Assembly (NCBI GenBank): GCA_021018995.1 | Contig: CM037590.1 | Coordinates: forward strand, 86,708,097 to 86,772,096 | Direction of reading: 5' to 3' | Length of the DNA stretch: 64,000 nucleotides | DNA from: Chloranthus sessilifolius | Lineage: Eukaryota; Streptophyta; Magnoliopsida; Chloranthales; Chloranthaceae | Shown: piece by piece, positions 36,462 to 46,539 of the stretch | Numbering within the stretch: the first letter of the stretch is position 1 | How the letters are laid out: every line of letters starts with the position of its first letter | The notes under the pieces: generated by a model | What the model was told of the DNA's origin: nothing | Database searches by the model: none | The model's input: only the letters and a program-made list of their open reading frames with translations | Position numbers and translations under genes: made by a program

Positions 36462-38608
36462 TGTTAAGTGGTGAAAAATGCCACTTTTCACCCTTTAACC
36501 TAGCCATTAATAGACCTGTGAGCACACTAATAAGCCTCTGTCGAGTGCGTTTTGTAGACAGCAAGAAAAGATGACACTAATGTAGAAAACCACTCAAAAA
36601 TGCCCAAAAAGAGGCCATCTCTCAGCACAGGACAAACCCAGCAACAGCACACCAAAGGTAGCACATCACTAGACCCTTGGAGCATGTGGCTATAGCAGGG
36701 CAAGGCAAAGGAAGTGAAAACAGGCTGAAAACATCCTATCAAGAGGTCACCTGAAGACTTCGATAGGAGCTAAAAGCAAAGAAAGGAAGAATTCGTGCAG
36801 TTGAAAAGGTTTCGATAGGATCTGTTGGCAGAAGAAGGATGGATTCATGTGGATTGAAGAGTTCGATAGGATCCAAGAACCTGTCGAGCAGCTGAAAGAA
36901 AGGAAGAAACCATCCTATCAAAAACCTGCCTGAGGTGTAAAGGGAACCTATCGAATGGTTTCTTGAACCTATCGAGATGGAGACGTTGGAACAGAACCTA
37001 CCGAAGGGTGCTTGAGCCTTTCGATAGGAGTGAGAGCAACCCCATCGAAAAGATGACATGCAGAGCAGAACCTATCGAAAAGCTTTCCCAACCTGCCGAA
37101 AAGCTTCCCCAACCTGTCGAATGCTCCAGGCTAAGGGCTGAGAATGCTGAAGCTCTAAGAGAAGGCTCATCCTATCAGAACCTATTGAAGAGATCTAAGA
37201 ACCTAGCGAAAGGACCAAAAAGCTTCATTTGAACCTGTCGAAAGCTTCCCAACCTGTCGAAATTGTGTGCAGAACTTCTCAGAAATTTAGTTATGCACAC
37301 GCTGTGACTTGGTGACCTACTGCACGCAACCTGAGGCACTTAGTGACCGGCACGACGGTTCCAGAAGATGCCCTAAGAAACCCTAACTCACCCACATGCT
37401 CTAACAGAACCCTAACAAACTCTGAGGACCTTCTAGAAGGGATCTTTGGCAGAAAAAACATAGGAGAAAGCTATATATAGAGATCCCCAATTGCAATTGA
37501 GGGGGGATCAAGATCTGAGCTAAATTCTAGAGATTAGAGCTTACAAAAAAATTCTATTTTCCCTCCTTTAGCCCAACAATAGTTGGCTAATTCCCTTGGA
37601 GTAGCGAGGAGAGAAGTTAGATCTGTAATTGGGTAAGGTTAAGAGTGCTATTGTGGGATCCCAGCTGTACAGACTACAGATATGAGAGTATTTCCATTGT
37701 AGAGTGATTTTAATTGCAATGTAAATGCTTTTTTTAATGCTTTAATTAGATCTAAAGTTTCTTTCATCTCATTTGGTGATCGATCGGATTTATGTAGAGG
37801 AGTCTGTAGATTAGCTCACCCACTTAACTGGTAGGCCTCTTGGATATCACCCGATCTCCCTGGATCTGATACTCCTGTAATTCCTTGAGTCTGTGACCTT
37901 GGAATTGCAGCATCTGTAGTAGTTTTGAATTGTTTTAATTGATGCTTTAGCTTTGGAGGAGATCCCTAGGATGGTCTATGACCATTAAAGTGGACATATC
38001 ATAACCTTAAGATTAGTCCAAGCTTAGGCTCCAATTGGATTCGTCTGCTGCAAATCCATGGATCAGATAAAGTCTATAGGATGGTCTGTGACCATTAAAG
38101 TGGACAGATTATAGCCTTAAGACCAGGTGGATCCTGCAATTTGGAGTGGAGCCTTCTACCCTGCAGCTGTGCTTATATCCAGTTGAGGGAATTGTGTGCT
38201 CTAAACCTCTGTAGCATGATTAATCGAATTTGATTTTAGTGAAGACCAATTTCCAAGCTACTCCTCTCCATTTTCTGCTTTTTACTCTTTTCCCCTGCAA
38301 GATCTAAGTCCCCAAACTCGATCTAAGTTACTCTATGTTTAATTTTAGCTTAGCTTAAGTGACAATCCATTTTAAACCTCTGCCCTACCTTTTAGCTAAC
38401 TTAGCATTAGTTAGGGTGTCAGATCTCCTATAGATCTGGAGATTTATCACATTTTTAAACCAACGTCCCTGTGGACATTCCCTTACTCACCATCTTTTTA
38501 AAGCTTGCTACAATAGACCCTGATTACTTGCAGGTCTGTATGAGTGTGTTCTGCCTAGTTTTATTAATGATTTTAGACCCCATTTCAGGGTAGGCAAACA
38601 TCCCAACA
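36462..38608 (+). mobile_element. Solo LTR (Athila type) in gag of element B
   Basis: 2147 bp from TGTTAAGTGG to TCCCAACA, with a perfect GAATG target duplication (36457-36461, 38609-38613). The TATA box is at 37472-37480 and the U3 array lies above it. The end has 'gaccctgattacttgcagg'. No internal part is left. Its clean duplication shows that it is younger than element B. Confidence 0.95.
36740..37265 (+). repeat. U3 array of CCTATCGAA / CCTGTCGAA words
   Basis: About 20 copies of AACCTATCGAA, AACCTGTCGAA or TTCGATAGGA occur in both orientations between the LTR start and the TATA box. They are related to, but distinct from, the words in the LTR at 20225. Confidence 0.85.
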
Positions 38609-39291
38609 GAATGTGGAGGAAAAATGGGGTGGATTTTGAGTAGTGGCGGATGGGAAAATGGGTGCACCGTATGGTCCGGTGACGTTGAATCGGGATGGAG
38701 CGGGGGAATCAGATATGGGTATATCCTCTAAATGGGAATGTGTTGGGGAATGTGGTGGGGATGAATTCGGGTCGACATAAGTAGGATCAACCGTCCAAGA
38801 CATGGTTTGTTGGCGGGTTGGGTACGGGTTCCTCGAGAGAGGACCAAAAACCCGACTTCTCTTTCCCCTATGGGATGATGGAGGGCAAGGCGATGCCATT
38901 GTTCCGACACCACACGCTCTCTCTCTCCTTTTGGGTATTGATTTTTCTTGATTTTTTTCAATTTTTGGATAAAAATTTGAACCTTCTTACAGTGCTTTTC
39001 CGGGGCCTTGGAACTCCCGTTTCAAGTGGCGCTCACACCCCTAATATCTCTCACGACGGGATCTCGATGTGCTTCAAAAAAATAAAAGGGAACCCCTTGA
39101 TCTATGTGAAGGCATGGAAATCTATGCGATGACCCAATCCCTCGAAAGAGTTAATAGAGGGTGGCTCTTTTGACCGATGAGGGCATTTTGAGTGCCAAAG
39201 TGTGGGATTTATCAGGAGTATAAAAACTGCAAGTGGGTGGTCCAGGAATGGTGGAAAAAGGCCTCAGATTCGGGCTGCCTGAGTCAGAATA

Positions 39292-39414
39292 GGCTAGCAT
39301 ATATATTATATATGCTAGCCAAAAAACTCTGGAATTTTGTCTTATCATGTATATTATACACCCAAGGCTAAAACTGGGGATTTTTGGCTTAGCATGTATA
39401 TTATACACGCTAGG

Positions 39415-39415
<1 letters not shown>
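39292..39415. repeat. Palindromic GCTAGC(A/G)TRTATA repeats, leader of element B
   Basis: 39292-39320 is a perfect palindrome with 14-bp arms about a central T. About 39391-39411 is a second one with one mismatch. A decayed half copy lies near 39343. The same palindrome occurs twice in the LTR of element B. Confidence 0.85.

Positions 39416-39470
<55 letters not shown>
39416..39470. repeat. (TA)n microsatellite, about 27 units
   Basis: An uninterrupted TA run of 55 bases abuts the palindrome cluster. It may have grown from the AT core of those palindromes. Confidence 0.97.
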
Positions 39471-39472
<2 letters not shown>

Positions 39473-39947
39473 AGACAGCAATAGCAGGCCCGAATTGGTC
39501 TATTTTTTTTTAGGTTTTCTAGAAGCAATGCTTTCGAGGACTATTTTTCCTTCTGATTTTGGATCCCTCCTCACCGTACCTAGGGATACAAGGCTGTTTT
39601 GGTGTATTCTAATGTGCTCCCCAAGGGTTTTAGGATTTGTAACCGGATCGGTCACCCAATATACCTCTAGCATGAATGCCTTCTCAGATACTGGATGGGG
39701 TGGTTCCTTTCGAGATCATCACCACTAGGGCTGCCGCTCTACCAGGAACCGGGATGAGTGTATTGCTACGTATTTCTCACCCTTTTAAAATCTACCTGCG
39801 TAAAAATTTAAGTACGCCCCTTCGTTCAATTTTAAATTCAGTCTTAAAGGGAGTTTGCTTAATGTTCAAAAATGGGTGGTGAGAAACCCGTGCCACCTCT
39901 ACGGGCCAGCGTCCACTATTGGTATATGATAGACAAGAAATGTTGGT

Positions 39948-40115
39948 GCTCAAGTAGGCCCGCCAAATGGCTAACGCTGTAAAATATACAAGTAAGCCCT
40001 CCAATCGGCTAATGCTTGTAAATGACGAAGCGTAGGGTTAAGTAAAAAAAAATGCTCAAGTAGGCCCGCCAATCGTCTAAGGCATGTAAATGACAAAATC
40101 ATAGGGGTAAGTATA
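39948..40115 (-). repeat. Three diverged tandem units in the leader of element B
   Basis: Units of about 55 bp share 'caagtaggcccgccaat' and 'ggctaa.gcttgtaaatgac', followed by 'aggggtaagta'. They lie between the primer site and gag. Confidence 0.7.
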
Positions 40116-40227
40116 AAAAAGCACGGAATTATAGGGGTGAGTGCGAAAAGAGCCAAGAAGAGGTTAGTAAAATAAAAGAAAAAATATAAAGAAAGACCAA
40201 CACTTCAAGGAGAAGCTCTACAAGCTA

Positions 40228-40245
40228 TCCCCAGTGGAGTCGCCA
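40228..40245 (-). promoter_or_regulatory. Primer binding site of element B
   Basis: The minus strand reads TGGCGACTCCACTGGGGA, two bases inside the LTR. This is the form common in Tat/Ogre-type elements, unlike the tRNA-Asp type of element A. Confidence 0.85.
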
Positions 40246-41240
40246 TTTGTGCAACCATGGACCTTATGAGTTCGTCGCGACAATGCGCACTCTCTAAAAA
40301 AGATGGAGTTACCACTCAGAGCTTTTGGTGACCTAGGATACCTCAAAAATCAATATGTAAGCACTAAAGTGCAAAAATATGACTCCGATTTACCGGTCTT
40401 TACCAAAGGCTCTTGGATAGGGGCTTCAGTTATCTATCGGGAAAGTGTTAGGCACCCGATCAACTGCTCTTAAGCAGTCTCTACTTATGACTAAATGATA
40501 AAAAAATAAAATAAAATGAACGGCACTCCTCCTTGGCCGAAGGAACTATGATCTTATTTGAGCCCCCCTGCAATCACTAGAATTTCGACGACGTAACGGC
40601 TCAAATTATAGGATGGAAGGAGAGTAAAGAGGGTAGAGGAATTGATGGGAGAGCCGGAGCACTGAAGCCCTTGTAGCATTGTTGTAGAACTTCACGTTGG
40701 TATGCTTTCAGTGAGCTTCCGATAGAGAATGGGTTGAGTAATGGGTTAGAACCTCCAAGGCTTGGGAGCTAGAAGGTAGGGGAAGAAGGCTAAGGCCTAG
40801 TCCTAGCCAAATCTAAGGGTTTGATGATGGATAAGGGGATCAAAAGGGGTGAACTCAGTTCTGGAATTTTGGAGGTTTAGTGTTCAAAAGGGAAGAGGGA
40901 ACTCTCTAGAATTTTCTCACTTGAAAATTTTTCAACCCCTTAAGCAAGGGGGTGGCTCTCTATTTATAGAAAAGGAGAGGATTAGTGAAGGGTTAAAAGG
41001 CTAATTAGGTTAGTAATAGGTAATCCTAGATTTAAGGTTTTCTAGGGTTTTGGAGGCTTAGATAGGTGGGAAATAGGTTTAATGTTTGATGATAGGCTGG
41101 GGCTTTAAATGGCTAGAGGGTAGCAAATATGTTTAATGGGAGTGCAACAATCCTAAAGAAACCCACTCCAGACTTTGGGGTGGTCAACAAGTCAAACCCC
41201 AAAAGTGAAATTTGGACATTTTCCCAAAAGACACTGTAGT

Positions 41241-41369
41241 TAAGCCTAGCGTGTATATTATACATGCTAGGCTTAGGAACAGTGTCTCTGAGAAGTCCAA
41301 TGCCCATTTGGTGCTCAATTCTGGAGGAAGAAGGCAATTTTTGCCTAGCGTGTATAATATACACGCTAG
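41241..41369. repeat. Two palindromes with TGTATA/TATACA core in U3 of element B
   Basis: 41241-41275 has 17-bp arms with one mismatch about a central T. 41345-41369 has perfect 12-bp arms (CTAGCGTGTATA). They are 70 bp apart, upstream of the TATA box. Confidence 0.9.
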
Positions 41370-41379
41370 TGTAATTTTC

Positions 41380-41510
41380 TTCATTTCTGTGCAAATTTCA
41401 AACCGCCATAAATTTTGATATACAACTCGGATTGAGGTGATTTTTAGCTCATTGGAAAGCTAGAAACATCCTTTTTCCAAGGATATAGGGCTAAGCTGCA
41501 GTAGTGATCC
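41380..41510 (-). repeat. U3 module shared with the LTRs of element E
   Basis: The blocks 'cataaattttgatatacaac', 'ttggaaagctagaaa' and 'ctttttccaaggatataggg' line up with about 42680-42790 and 47715-47815 in the LTRs of Athila-like element E. Orientation is the same, and distance from the LTR start is similar. Confidence 0.8.
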
Positions 41511-41686
41511 TTGTGGGCCCGGGGAGGGTTCTATGGGTTAGGGTTGATTTCTAAGGGTCTGTGAAAGGTTCCTAAGGGTTTGGGAAAGGTTCCTAAGGGT
41601 TTGGGGAGATACTATTAGAAGCTCGAGGATACACTCTTCTAGAACTACGTGTCGATCGAGCCTTGGGCCAAATTTGGGTGTCTACA

Positions 41687-42568
41687 GACTTCAAACCCTA
41701 ACCTCTCTAACACATTAAAAACAAATTAAAACTAAAATATTAAGTAAAATGCTTTTGATGAACACACCAAATACCTCAAACCCTAGTTTATTTGAAGAAG
41801 CAAAAGCCTTAATATTTAATTTTTTTTTTATAAGTTTTCTTCACAAAAACATTTATTTTTGAAACTCAAAACTATTATCCAACTTCAAATCCAAAAATAG
41901 AGAAATACCTACAAAAACCAAAACTCATAGATCTGAATCTCTAAACAAAACTGCGGTGTGAAGCTCTGAACCCACCATTAAAGTTTGGAATGGAGCTTTG
42001 ACCCAACTGTGATGCAAGGATAGACTCAGATCACCAGATTTCTCTCCAAATCCAATGACATTTATTCCTTTGAGATTCTACAATTTAAATCTCTAGCTAG
42101 GGTTTCGACGAGGGAGATGGAGGCTAGGGTTTTGAAGAGGGAGATGGAGGAAGAGGAGCGACTCATATTTTAGCAATTAGAATGGAGATTTCGTAGCTCA
42201 GCATAGAAATTTCTAATACATTAATGAATCGAACCTCCCAAATCTCAATTTTTGGCCAAAACAAGCAGGAAATCGTGCAAAATCTATGGCTCATTGAGAG
42301 AGAGAAAGAGGAGAGGGAGGCTAGGGTTTCAGAGAGAAAAAGAGGGAAGGGTTGAGAGAGAGGCATTTTGTTAGGATATAAAGAGAGAAAAGGGAGGCCT
42401 AATGGATTTGAAGGGAGGCCCGATGGATTTGCACTTGATGATAGCATTATATGCAAGTGATGACAGATTTAACTTAAAAAACTACTATTTTAGGCAGTGG
42501 TATATTACACCACTATTTGAAGCAGTGGTTTATTTTATGCTGCTATAGTGGTTTTTTCCTCATTTTGA
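41687..42568. other. Unassigned stretch, CACTA-like end at 42468-42550
   Basis: It is AT-rich on the left. 42090-42400 has purine-rich 'gagagagaaagaggaga' runs and 'ctagggttt' words typical of plant 5' UTRs, but no gene is recognised. The right part, read on the minus strand from 42550, starts CACTATAGCAGC and has inverted sub-terminal words (CCACTGCTTCAAATAGTGG, CACTGCC). This resembles the terminus of a CACTA DNA transposon. The opposite end was not found. Confidence 0.4.
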
Positions 42569-43019
42569 CAAAGTGCTTTAAAGAGCTAGGGCGGTTCCAA
42601 TTTGGGTTCTAGAAATCCCAGGCTCCACCGGTCACAAATCCATTTCAGACCGATCAAAACTGCAAATTCTTCACTTTCTCTGTGTTTTTCATTTGGTCAT
42701 AACTTTTGATATATAGCTCAGAATCCGACAATTCTTGGCTCGTTGGAAAGCTAGGAAAGCCTTGTTTCCAATGGTATAGGTCTTAGCTCTAGTAGATCTA
42801 TGTATAATCTTTGAAACTCTTTTTTCTCTCCACTATTCTGGTAGGTTCTTGCCATAGCCTCAAAACTCCCTCAACTTTGCTCTTTTAACGCATTTATCGT
42901 TTATCCTCCTTTTACATCTATTGCAACACAACACAAACTAAAATCACATATTAGTAGTCAAATGAGAGCTAACAAGGCCAAGATTTGAGGATAAATTATA
43001 CTACTTTTAAGACCGATCA
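42569..43019 (-). repeat. Remnant of the 3' LTR of element E
   Basis: It aligns with 47600-48050: 'gctttaaagag', 'aaatccatttc', 'cataacttttgatata', 'ttcttggctc', 'cctcaaaactccct', 'ataaattatacta' and 'gaccgatca'. The remainder of the LTR is missing. Confidence 0.85.
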
Positions 43020-43057
43020 CGCCCCCAAACCTCAACTTTGCTAGTCCTCGAGCAAAG
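43020..43057 (-). promoter_or_regulatory. Polypurine tract and stem-loop of element E
   Basis: The minus strand has GAGGTTTGGGGGCG beside the LTR. CTTTGCT (43036-43042) and AGCAAAG (43051-43057) form the same stem as in element A, with a different loop. Confidence 0.8.
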
Positions 43058-45299
43058 AGAATCTTCAAATCCTTCCCAAAAGTAAACTATTCTAATATCG
43101 TACAAGTTAATCTATGAAAATAAAAGTCACTTTCATAGGGAGCATGATTGCATTTAGCGTATGCAACAAGCCTTTACACCCCCGGTGATCCCTAGTGGAG
43201 GAGTTGTGTCTCCTGAGGGTTTTCAGTGAAGACAGCCACAAACTTCCAATACAGTTTTTGAAACCATCAGTAAAGTGAGTTTTCAAAACCTGTTTCCATA
43301 ATATATGTACTTTTGAAAACCAAAACTAGTAATTGCCTTAAAATGCAAACTTTCATTCTCAAATACCAATGCCATATTAATTCTAATATTGCCTATTCAA
43401 ATTAACCCACTGCTCTGATCCTTGGATAAATCCTTCATTCATGCCTAGAGTGTCGTGTGTGTACTAACCCATGCTAAAATCTTTCCATTATAAGACTAAT
43501 CCAAACAAAGAATCGTCGGATTCCAAGTTTTGACTCAATCCTCACCTTAGGTATACCCTCAAAATAGAATTGCTCTGATGAATGGTTTATTTTTCACACA
43601 CGTGTGAGAAAGAGTTACAACACAAACAAAAAGGTCTCACATGATATAAGAAACATGGTCCATCGAAGAATTAAAAAGATAAATCTCATAATGAAAGGAT
43701 ATTTGTATCCTAAGCACGTCATACCAAGCACCATAGGCATTACATCATTACTCTCCACAAGGCATTTACCACTCAAGATTGGATCAAAAAGGTCTTTTTA
43801 AAGGTTGTAACGGGGCTCGGGTAAAGGTTCAGAAAGAAAGGAAAATTGGACTCAAATTTCTCTGAGAAATTGGAGAAGAAACTTCTTTGATTTTCTACTT
43901 TTTCACTCTTTCTTTTCAAATTTCTCAAAATTTCCTTTTTACTTTTTCTCAACTTTTCTCCTCTTTCTACACCTTTTCCTTTGAAATCACCTCAAATTTT
44001 TCTTTTTCATTTTCTACCTTTTTCTCTCTTTTTTTTCTTTTTTTTTTCTTCCCCTTTTTCCATATATTTTCTGCCATATGCTCCCAGTAAACACCATTCT
44101 CATGCCTCTCCAGTTACTCTCTTCTCATTTACTCTTATCCCTCTTTCCCAATTTCTCAAATATTGAAGGGTAAAGCTTAAATTTTTATAAATAATGTCGG
44201 GGTATGGTTAACATGGCTTATCAAGAAACATATAAAGGCCAAAACTTTCAACAAGCTCCAAAAGGGTACTGAAAGGTAAATCTCTATGAGGTAGGGCATT
44301 TTAAGCACAAGCAAGCCAAAGAAGGCCTTCGGTCATCTCCTCACAAGGTGATAATGATGCCTATTTATTTCAAGTTAAAGTGCAATGTGTTCTAGTAGAA
44401 GGATACAAAGCAATGCAAACAAAACAAACAAAGTGAAGCACATGAGATTTAAACATGTAAGCACGAATTCCAAAGATACTCTGAATTTATTTTATCACTC
44501 ATTAAGAACGAGAAAATAGTTCTAAAGCTCCTCGGGAATAGTCTTTCTTAGGATTTTAAGATTCAAAATTCAAATTAATCCTTTGATTTTCAGACTTAAG
44601 CATGGTAGAAGTGCAAAATTTTTGTAAGCATGACATTTAGACCAATCCTCAAATGTTTGCATTGAAATTAATAATCCTAGAAAACAACAGTCTTAACATG
44701 ACATTAATATTTTAAAATTAGAACTCACATGCATAAACAACTATAATTTGAAAATTACTTGAAAATATAGTACATGATGGTTCAAAACTTATACAAAATT
44801 GTGGTTTTGAGGATGAACAAAACAGTGGTCAAGTATAAGGTGCAACAAAATAAAACATGAACCACTTCAATAAGCATAGGCACTCCCAAACTTGAATGGT
44901 GCAATACCCTCATTGCACAAAACCATAAGCAATGAAAACAATAAGAGGACAATCTAGAAAGATATAAAATACAACACATGCACCATCTAAGTGCAAACAA
45001 TCTAAACTACTCAAAACAAAAAAACTGTCGTGAGGTTACCCTTAAAGTGTGAACGGAGTCGATTGCGGCCACAAGATGCGAAATGTTGAGCCTTCACGTT
45101 GATTATATAGGCGTTGAGTGACAGATCACGAAACGGTGATCGACATGGAGCGGCAAGAGATGAGGCGGTGTTGGAAATGTAGGCATAAATGAAGGCATGT
45201 GTGGAGTGGAAGGTGAAATGGCATGCAAAAGAATCAAACAAGTTCAAAGGGATTTCACACGGAAGCTCAAGGAAGAAGAAGTCATGAGGATTAGGGTTT
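43058..45299. other. Inner non-coding DNA of element E
   Basis: AT-rich, with a T-rich run at 43885-44060. No domain, RNA gene or repeat of note is seen. A 99-codon minus-strand frame at 45011-45310 has no family I recognise. Confidence 0.5.
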
Positions 45300-45625
45300 G
45301 GACCGGTCAAAAGTGAGAATTCAATCGGTTAGAGGGCTTTATATAGCCCTAGATACCCCTACAACTCAAGCGGTCGAACCATTTCGACCAGTCAAAATTA
45401 TAAGAGAAATACAATTTTCTCTTTACAACACCAATCCTCAGTTTCGATCGGTCTAAATCTATTTCGACCGATTGAAACATAACAGAAAATAATAGAAACT
45501 CTGGTTTCTGTTGCATTTTATAATTTCGATCGGTCGACTCACACTTGACCAGTCAAAATTTGCTGTAATTTTTTCTTCCTGAGCAGTTCGACCGATCGAA
45601 ATCAGATAGAGAACTTAGTTCTCTA
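45300..45625 (-). promoter_or_regulatory. Internal promoter-like segment with TTTCGACCGGTCAAAA words
   Basis: A TATA-like TATATAAAG lies near 45338-45346 (minus strand). Upstream are about eight variants of TTTCGACC(G/A)GTCAAAAT. The same words sit above the TATA box of this element's own LTR (47455-47700). It could be a duplicated U3 or a nested LTR fragment. Confidence 0.55.
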
Positions 45626-46096
45626 GCCAAATTTCACAAAAACTCACATAATTTTTTTGTCTTTTCTTTTGTACTTTAAAATTTTTACTTTATTTTACAA
45701 TCCCACTACCTGTATACACACAAACTTCATTAAATCTAATAAAGAAAGTAAAAATCCTAAACTAATATTATACAAGGGGATTGGTTTGCCTCTCAAGAAG
45801 CGCTAAGTTTTTATTTAACGGTCTTCAGTCAGACCACCCTCAAGCTTCGATAGGAATAAAGAAAGGCTTTTCATCTAGCAGCTGGAATTGGATGCCCTCT
45901 TTATCACCTAAGGGTTTGAGACTTTTGGTGGGTGGACTCTCATCCTCCCAATAAACCATGACATATTCAGATTCATTGCGTCTTTAAAATTTAAGAGGAC
46001 CGAATAAGTCATTATTTAAAATCATTCAACTTGAGGGTTCCTTAGTTGATGTAAAACAAAGAATTGTGTCCTCCCCATGCAGATGACCTTTTGATA

Positions 46097-46500
46097 CTAG
46101 GGGAGTAATACAAATTGGTTGGCTATCTTTCGGTGTTTCAATCTTATGTGAGCCATCACATCTACCTCATATCCGCCCCAAAAGGTCATGGTCTCATTTT
46201 TTGGCTCAAGGGCAGGGGTAGATCCTCCTCTCAACTCCTGGTCTTGTAGGATGCTAATAGGATGACTAGGTAAGGAATCTTCCTCACTAGTGGTGGCAGC
46301 GGCCGCCTGCCCCATTTGGTATTTGCTTCTTGCAAGAGACATGATCTGACAGTGGATTCTTTCAAGAAAGTCTAGATCGGTTTTGAGTTCTTCTTCCAAC
46401 ATAGCTAACCTTTGTTCTTCGAAATCAGAATCAGAACTCCATGGGTTAGAACCTTGATTTGGGACCCACAGATTAGGACTATTCTCTCCATCATCAAGTG
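46097..46500 (-). CDS. Short open frame after the primer site of element E, unknown
   Basis: An open frame of about 130 codons begins just inside the primer site, with 'NPWSSDSDFEEQRLAMLEEE', an acidic helical start, then 'FLERIHCQIM' and 'SKYQMGQAAAA', and ends 'HRKIANQFVLLP'. It occupies the place of gag but shows no capsid or zinc-knuckle motif. It may be a decayed gag start or a non-gag leader protein. No function is claimed. Confidence 0.35.
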
Positions 46501-46514
46501 CATAAGTTCGAATG

Positions 46515-46532
46515 TACTAGGGCAATGACGCC
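46515..46532 (-). promoter_or_regulatory. Primer binding site of element E (decayed)
   Basis: The minus strand reads TGGCGTCATTGCCCTA, close to the tRNA-Asp site TGGCGCCGTTGCCGGG with a few transitions, seven bases inside the LTR. Confidence 0.65.
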
Positions 46533-46539
46533 AAAAACT

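Larger units (their letters stand above)
33930..38961 (-). pseudogene. gag: gag of element B, split by a solo LTR
   Basis: The probable beginning is 38585-38961, with 'MSWTVDPTYVDPNSS' and a Pro/Ser/His-rich run. The Pro/His/Thr-rich N-terminal region continues on the other side of the inserted LTR (about 35355-36460). The later part at 33938-34312 (NYDLNTHCNFHQGPSYPTNR) has the Cys/His pattern of the gag-protease border in Tat elements. It is broken many times. The low-complexity part makes the plus strand markedly G-rich. Confidence 0.75.
27720..41686 (-). mobile_element. Element B: old Tat-like LTR retrotransposon
   Basis: On the minus strand: LTR (41686-40248), primer site, leader, gag, protease region, RT, RNase H, second (archaeal-type) RNase H, integrase, and a 3' UTR fading out near 27720. 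The dual RNase H and the TGGCGACTCC primer site are Tat lineage marks. No clear 3' LTR was found. The pol and gag frames are broken many times, probably dozens, so this is an old relic. A solo LTR (36462-38608) sits in gag. The 3' UTR is homologous to that of the plus-strand copy at 55351. Confidence 0.85.
40248..41686 (-). repeat. 5' LTR of element B
   Basis: 1439 bp, starting TGTAGACACCC at 41686 on the minus strand and ending at 40248. The TATA box is at 40961-40969, followed by a leader-like CT-rich start. U3 holds two palindromes (41241-41369), the shared module at 41380-41510, and repeated 'cctaagggttt' words (about 41545-41605). Confidence 0.85.
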
